Assembly: GCF_016808095.1 (NCBI RefSeq)
Contig: NC_068974.1
Location: 9,176,001 to 9,240,000 of the forward strand
Direction: 5' to 3'
Source of the DNA: Vigna angularis
Taxonomy: Eukaryota > Streptophyta > Magnoliopsida > Fabales > Fabaceae
DNA: 64,000 bases
The position numbers and the translations under genes are program-made. Shown here one piece after another: positions 61,734 through 64,000 of this stretch (the stretch's first letter is position 1; every line of letters starts with the position of its first letter). Below the pieces are notes generated by a model, which worked only from the letters and a program-made list of their open reading frames with translations, was not told where the DNA came from and did no database searches.

Positions 61734-61948
61734 TTCCTCTCAAACAATGCTTCAGATACAGAGGAAGGTGTGTGTGTGGAGTTGAGGTTAGTGAGAAAAG
61801 TTTTATGAGTAGGTGAGAATTTTTCAAAGGATAAGAAATTTGATAATAGGTAAAGTGGTTGTTGGGTGAATGTTCCAGTTCCCTTTCTAAGGGCAATGGG
61901 TAGGTCAAGAGTTTGGTCCACCTACGCTTCTAGATTTTCAGAAACAAA

Positions 61949-63367
61949 TTAATAAGAATCATTATAATTTATAGGATTTGAAGGTGTTACCTCATGCAGT
62001 GATAATGGGTTGGATTCTTGGACATTGCCAGGTTCTAGAATGGCCTTTTCTCTCCTTGAAAATATCACATTTTTCCAAAATTTTCTGCCACCATCAGGTA
62101 CAAGTCTCGCTTGTTCAGGTGCATGTTCAATTCTTCCCTCCATTTCAGGAACAATAATGCCATTTGTCCCAATTTCAGGTCCAAACATCATGTTTGGGAA
62201 CATGAGAGTCTCATCTTCCTTTCTTACATTCTCCCCCTAAAGATGAGGCTGTTTGAAGTAACTCTCTTGTTCGTTGAAGGTGGCATCTCTTGACACATAG
62301 AATTTTTTGGAAAGGGGTTGAAAACATTTGTACCCCTTTTGTGTGGTAGAGTACCCTAAGAAAACACATTTGACAGCCTTAGGATCCAATTTTCCCCTTT
62401 CATTACTATGAACATGTACAAAGGATACACACCCAAATATTCTACATTGGAGTTTATTTGTAGGGTCTAAGTGTGGGTAGAATGAGGATGAAACTTCCAT
62501 GGGACTTTTTGAGTTTAAAACTTTAGTAGGTAACCTATTGATTAGGTAGGTGGCAGTAAGAAGGGCTTCCCCCCCAAAATCTCTTAGGAACATGATTTTG
62601 AAAAAGCAAAGCTCTAGTTTGATCTAAAAGGTGACCATTTTTCCTTTCTGCAATCCCATTCTGTTGGGGTGTGTTCACACATGAGGACTCATTTCCTTTT
62701 GGCAAAAATAGTTTAGTACAAGATTAAAGTAGTCCTTCGCATTGTCGGACCTAATTCTTTTTATACTGACCCCAAATTGATTTTTAATCATTGAGACAAA
62801 CTGGACAAACACAGAGCTAACTTCAAATTTTTGTTTCAATACAAAACCCCAAGTCACCCGGGTACAATAATCAATGAATGTTAAAAACCATTTTGCAACT
62901 GAAATATTAGGAACATATGCAGGACCCCATACATCAATGTGAACAAGAGAAAACGGGAAAGGACTCATCTTGTTGCTAATGGGAAAAGGTACACGTTTGT
63001 GTTTCGCAAACTCACACACCTCATAATGGAGACTCTCCACATTTAAATTTTTAAATAAGGAAGGGAAAAGAAATTTTATAACTCGAAATGACGGATTTCC
63101 TAGCCGGCAATGATAAAGTTGAGCTTTCTCTTTGTTGGTCATGGTGGATTTAGAGATGAGACTCTTGTTAGAAAGATTAGAATCTTTCATGTAATGTAGG
63201 CCATTCCATTCTCTAGCATGTCCAATTGTCCTCCCCGAATTCTTGTCCTGCAATATACAAGTGTTGCTATAAAAAACAACATTACATGAAAGATCTTTGG
63301 TGAGTTTTTGTATAGAAATCAGGTTGGTAGATAGTTTAGGGACATGAAGGACATTTTTTAAAGTCAT
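61949..63367 (-). pseudogene. Copia integrase region
   Basis: Pre-integrase: LYHCRLGNPSFRVIKFLFP. Catalytic core: VHIDVWGP (first Asp), FLTFIDYCTRVTWGFVLK and IRSDNAKDYF (second Asp). A break near 62675 is followed by EALLTATYLINRLPTKVLN and CVFLGYSTTQKGYKC (62237-62593). The linker toward RT (61949-62203) is open but variable. Confidence 0.88.
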
Positions 63368-63405
63368 AGATGGACTTATTTGGACGTCTCCTTGTCCGGC
63401 TGCAG

Positions 63406-63996
63406 TTATGAGGGTTCCATCTGCTTTGGAAATTTTCTTGTTGCTAGGACATGGGGAATATGTGGAGAAGTATTTGGGTAGGGGGTCATATGGTCAGTGG
63501 CTCCAGAGTCTAATATCCAGTAATGTGTAAATGATGTATCTGAAACATTGAGCCCAAACAAAAGTGAAAACTTACCAGAATTGGCATATTCTATAATGGA
63601 TTTGTTTCCTTGTTTGGCAGCCACGGTTTTCACTTTTACATCATAAATTTGGACAGCATCCTTAGCCTTAGAGTAAGTTTGTTCGACTGCCTCCTAAATT
63701 TCCTTTGCTGATTTCAGAAACATGCAGGTATCACTAATTTCTGGGACCGTTGAATTCCACAGCCACGCCATGATCATGGAGTCTTCTTCATCCCATGATT
63801 TGAATTTGGGATCAGTCTCATCAGATGCATCACCCGTCAGGTGACTGATCTTCCCTTTCCCTTTCAAGATGGTCTTAATGATTTGAGACCATTTGAGGTA
63901 GTTCTTCCCATTTAACCGATAAGCGGAATGAACATTCTACAGTTCTCTAGCAGTCTAGGGTCTGTCCCCCGTCTCCAGATTCACGACTTTAGCCAT
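63406..63996 (-). pseudogene. Shortened Copia gag joined to protease
   Basis: From the ATG near 63996 the gag frame reads SAYRLNGKNYLKWSQIIKTI and SWDEEDSMIMAWLWNSTVP with two in-frame stops (near 63952 and 63695). At KQGNKSIIEYAN it passes directly to FGLNVSDTSFTHYWILDSGA and TDHMT, the protease active site. The middle and zinc-knuckle parts of gag are missing, so this is an internal deletion. Confidence 0.8.
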
Positions 63997-64000
63997 ACCC

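Larger units (their letters stand above)
59992..64000 (-). mobile_element. Copia element (minus), leaving the window in gag
   Basis: The 3' LTR is a short candidate, 59992-60228 (plus strand TGTATATTC...TTTCTGACA), with polypurine tract CTTGAGGGGGAG (minus) at 60229-60240. Upstream on the minus strand are RNase H, RT, integrase, protease and a shortened gag whose ATG is near 63996. The 5' LTR and primer binding site lie beyond the window. Stops and frameshifts make it inactive. Confidence 0.88.

Overview
This is a plant nuclear window: very AT-rich, with intron-containing genes, long (TA)n tracts and dense nested transposons. A eudicot is clear. A legume is my best guess, from the style of the Copia and Gypsy-type LTRs and the CACTA repeats, but nothing here proves the species. 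I can defend three host genes. One is an intact type I inositol polyphosphate 5-phosphatase of nine coding exons (33900-38383, minus strand, 504 codons). The other two are paralogous small secreted-peptide precursors (5908-6216 and 31444-31677, both minus) lying in duplicated blocks about 25 kb apart.

Layout. 1-2.9 kb: decayed 5' half of a Copia element (minus). 3.16-4.38 kb: long-TIR, probably Mutator-like, non-autonomous element. 5.3-6.7 kb: peptide gene copy 1 with conserved flanks. 7.3-14.28 kb: a CACTA end relic, a Copia RNase H scrap and a decayed CACTA element (B) carrying an Ulp1-type protease pseudogene and split by a 2.2 kb solo LTR with perfect 5-bp target duplications. 14.39-18.05 kb: a hAT-type element with a perfect 8-bp target duplication that contains no recognisable transposase but carries an in-frame fusion of a trihelix DNA-binding exon to an FtsH AAA+ core. 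18.2-20.1 kb: decayed Copia 3' half. 20.1-25.54 kb: CACTA pieces (one with open Ulp1 exons) and a 1,066-bp Mutator-like MITE with a 9-bp target duplication and internal 240-bp tandem repeats. 25.5-29.7 kb: truncated Copia LTR, then a 2.6 kb solo LTR (TSD CAAAG) packed with CGTTCG-type motifs.

31-32.9 kb: peptide gene copy 2. 33.5-39 kb: the phosphatase gene. 39-48 kb: mostly featureless intergenic DNA with microsatellites. 48.6-52.4 kb: unidentified exon-like blocks, a degenerate minus-strand LTR with five TAATCGATTA palindromes, and an unidentified pyrimidine-rich open region. 52.7-56.4 kb: an internally deleted Copia element with both LTRs. 57.5-60 kb: a hairpin, a foldback MITE and the 3' part of a second Ulp1-bearing CACTA element. 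60-64 kb: a Copia element (minus) that leaves the window inside gag.

There is no operon-like functional grouping. The phosphatase acts in phosphoinositide/inositol phosphate turnover and the peptide precursors look secreted. Everything else is mobile DNA in layers, including host-gene capture by a DNA transposon.
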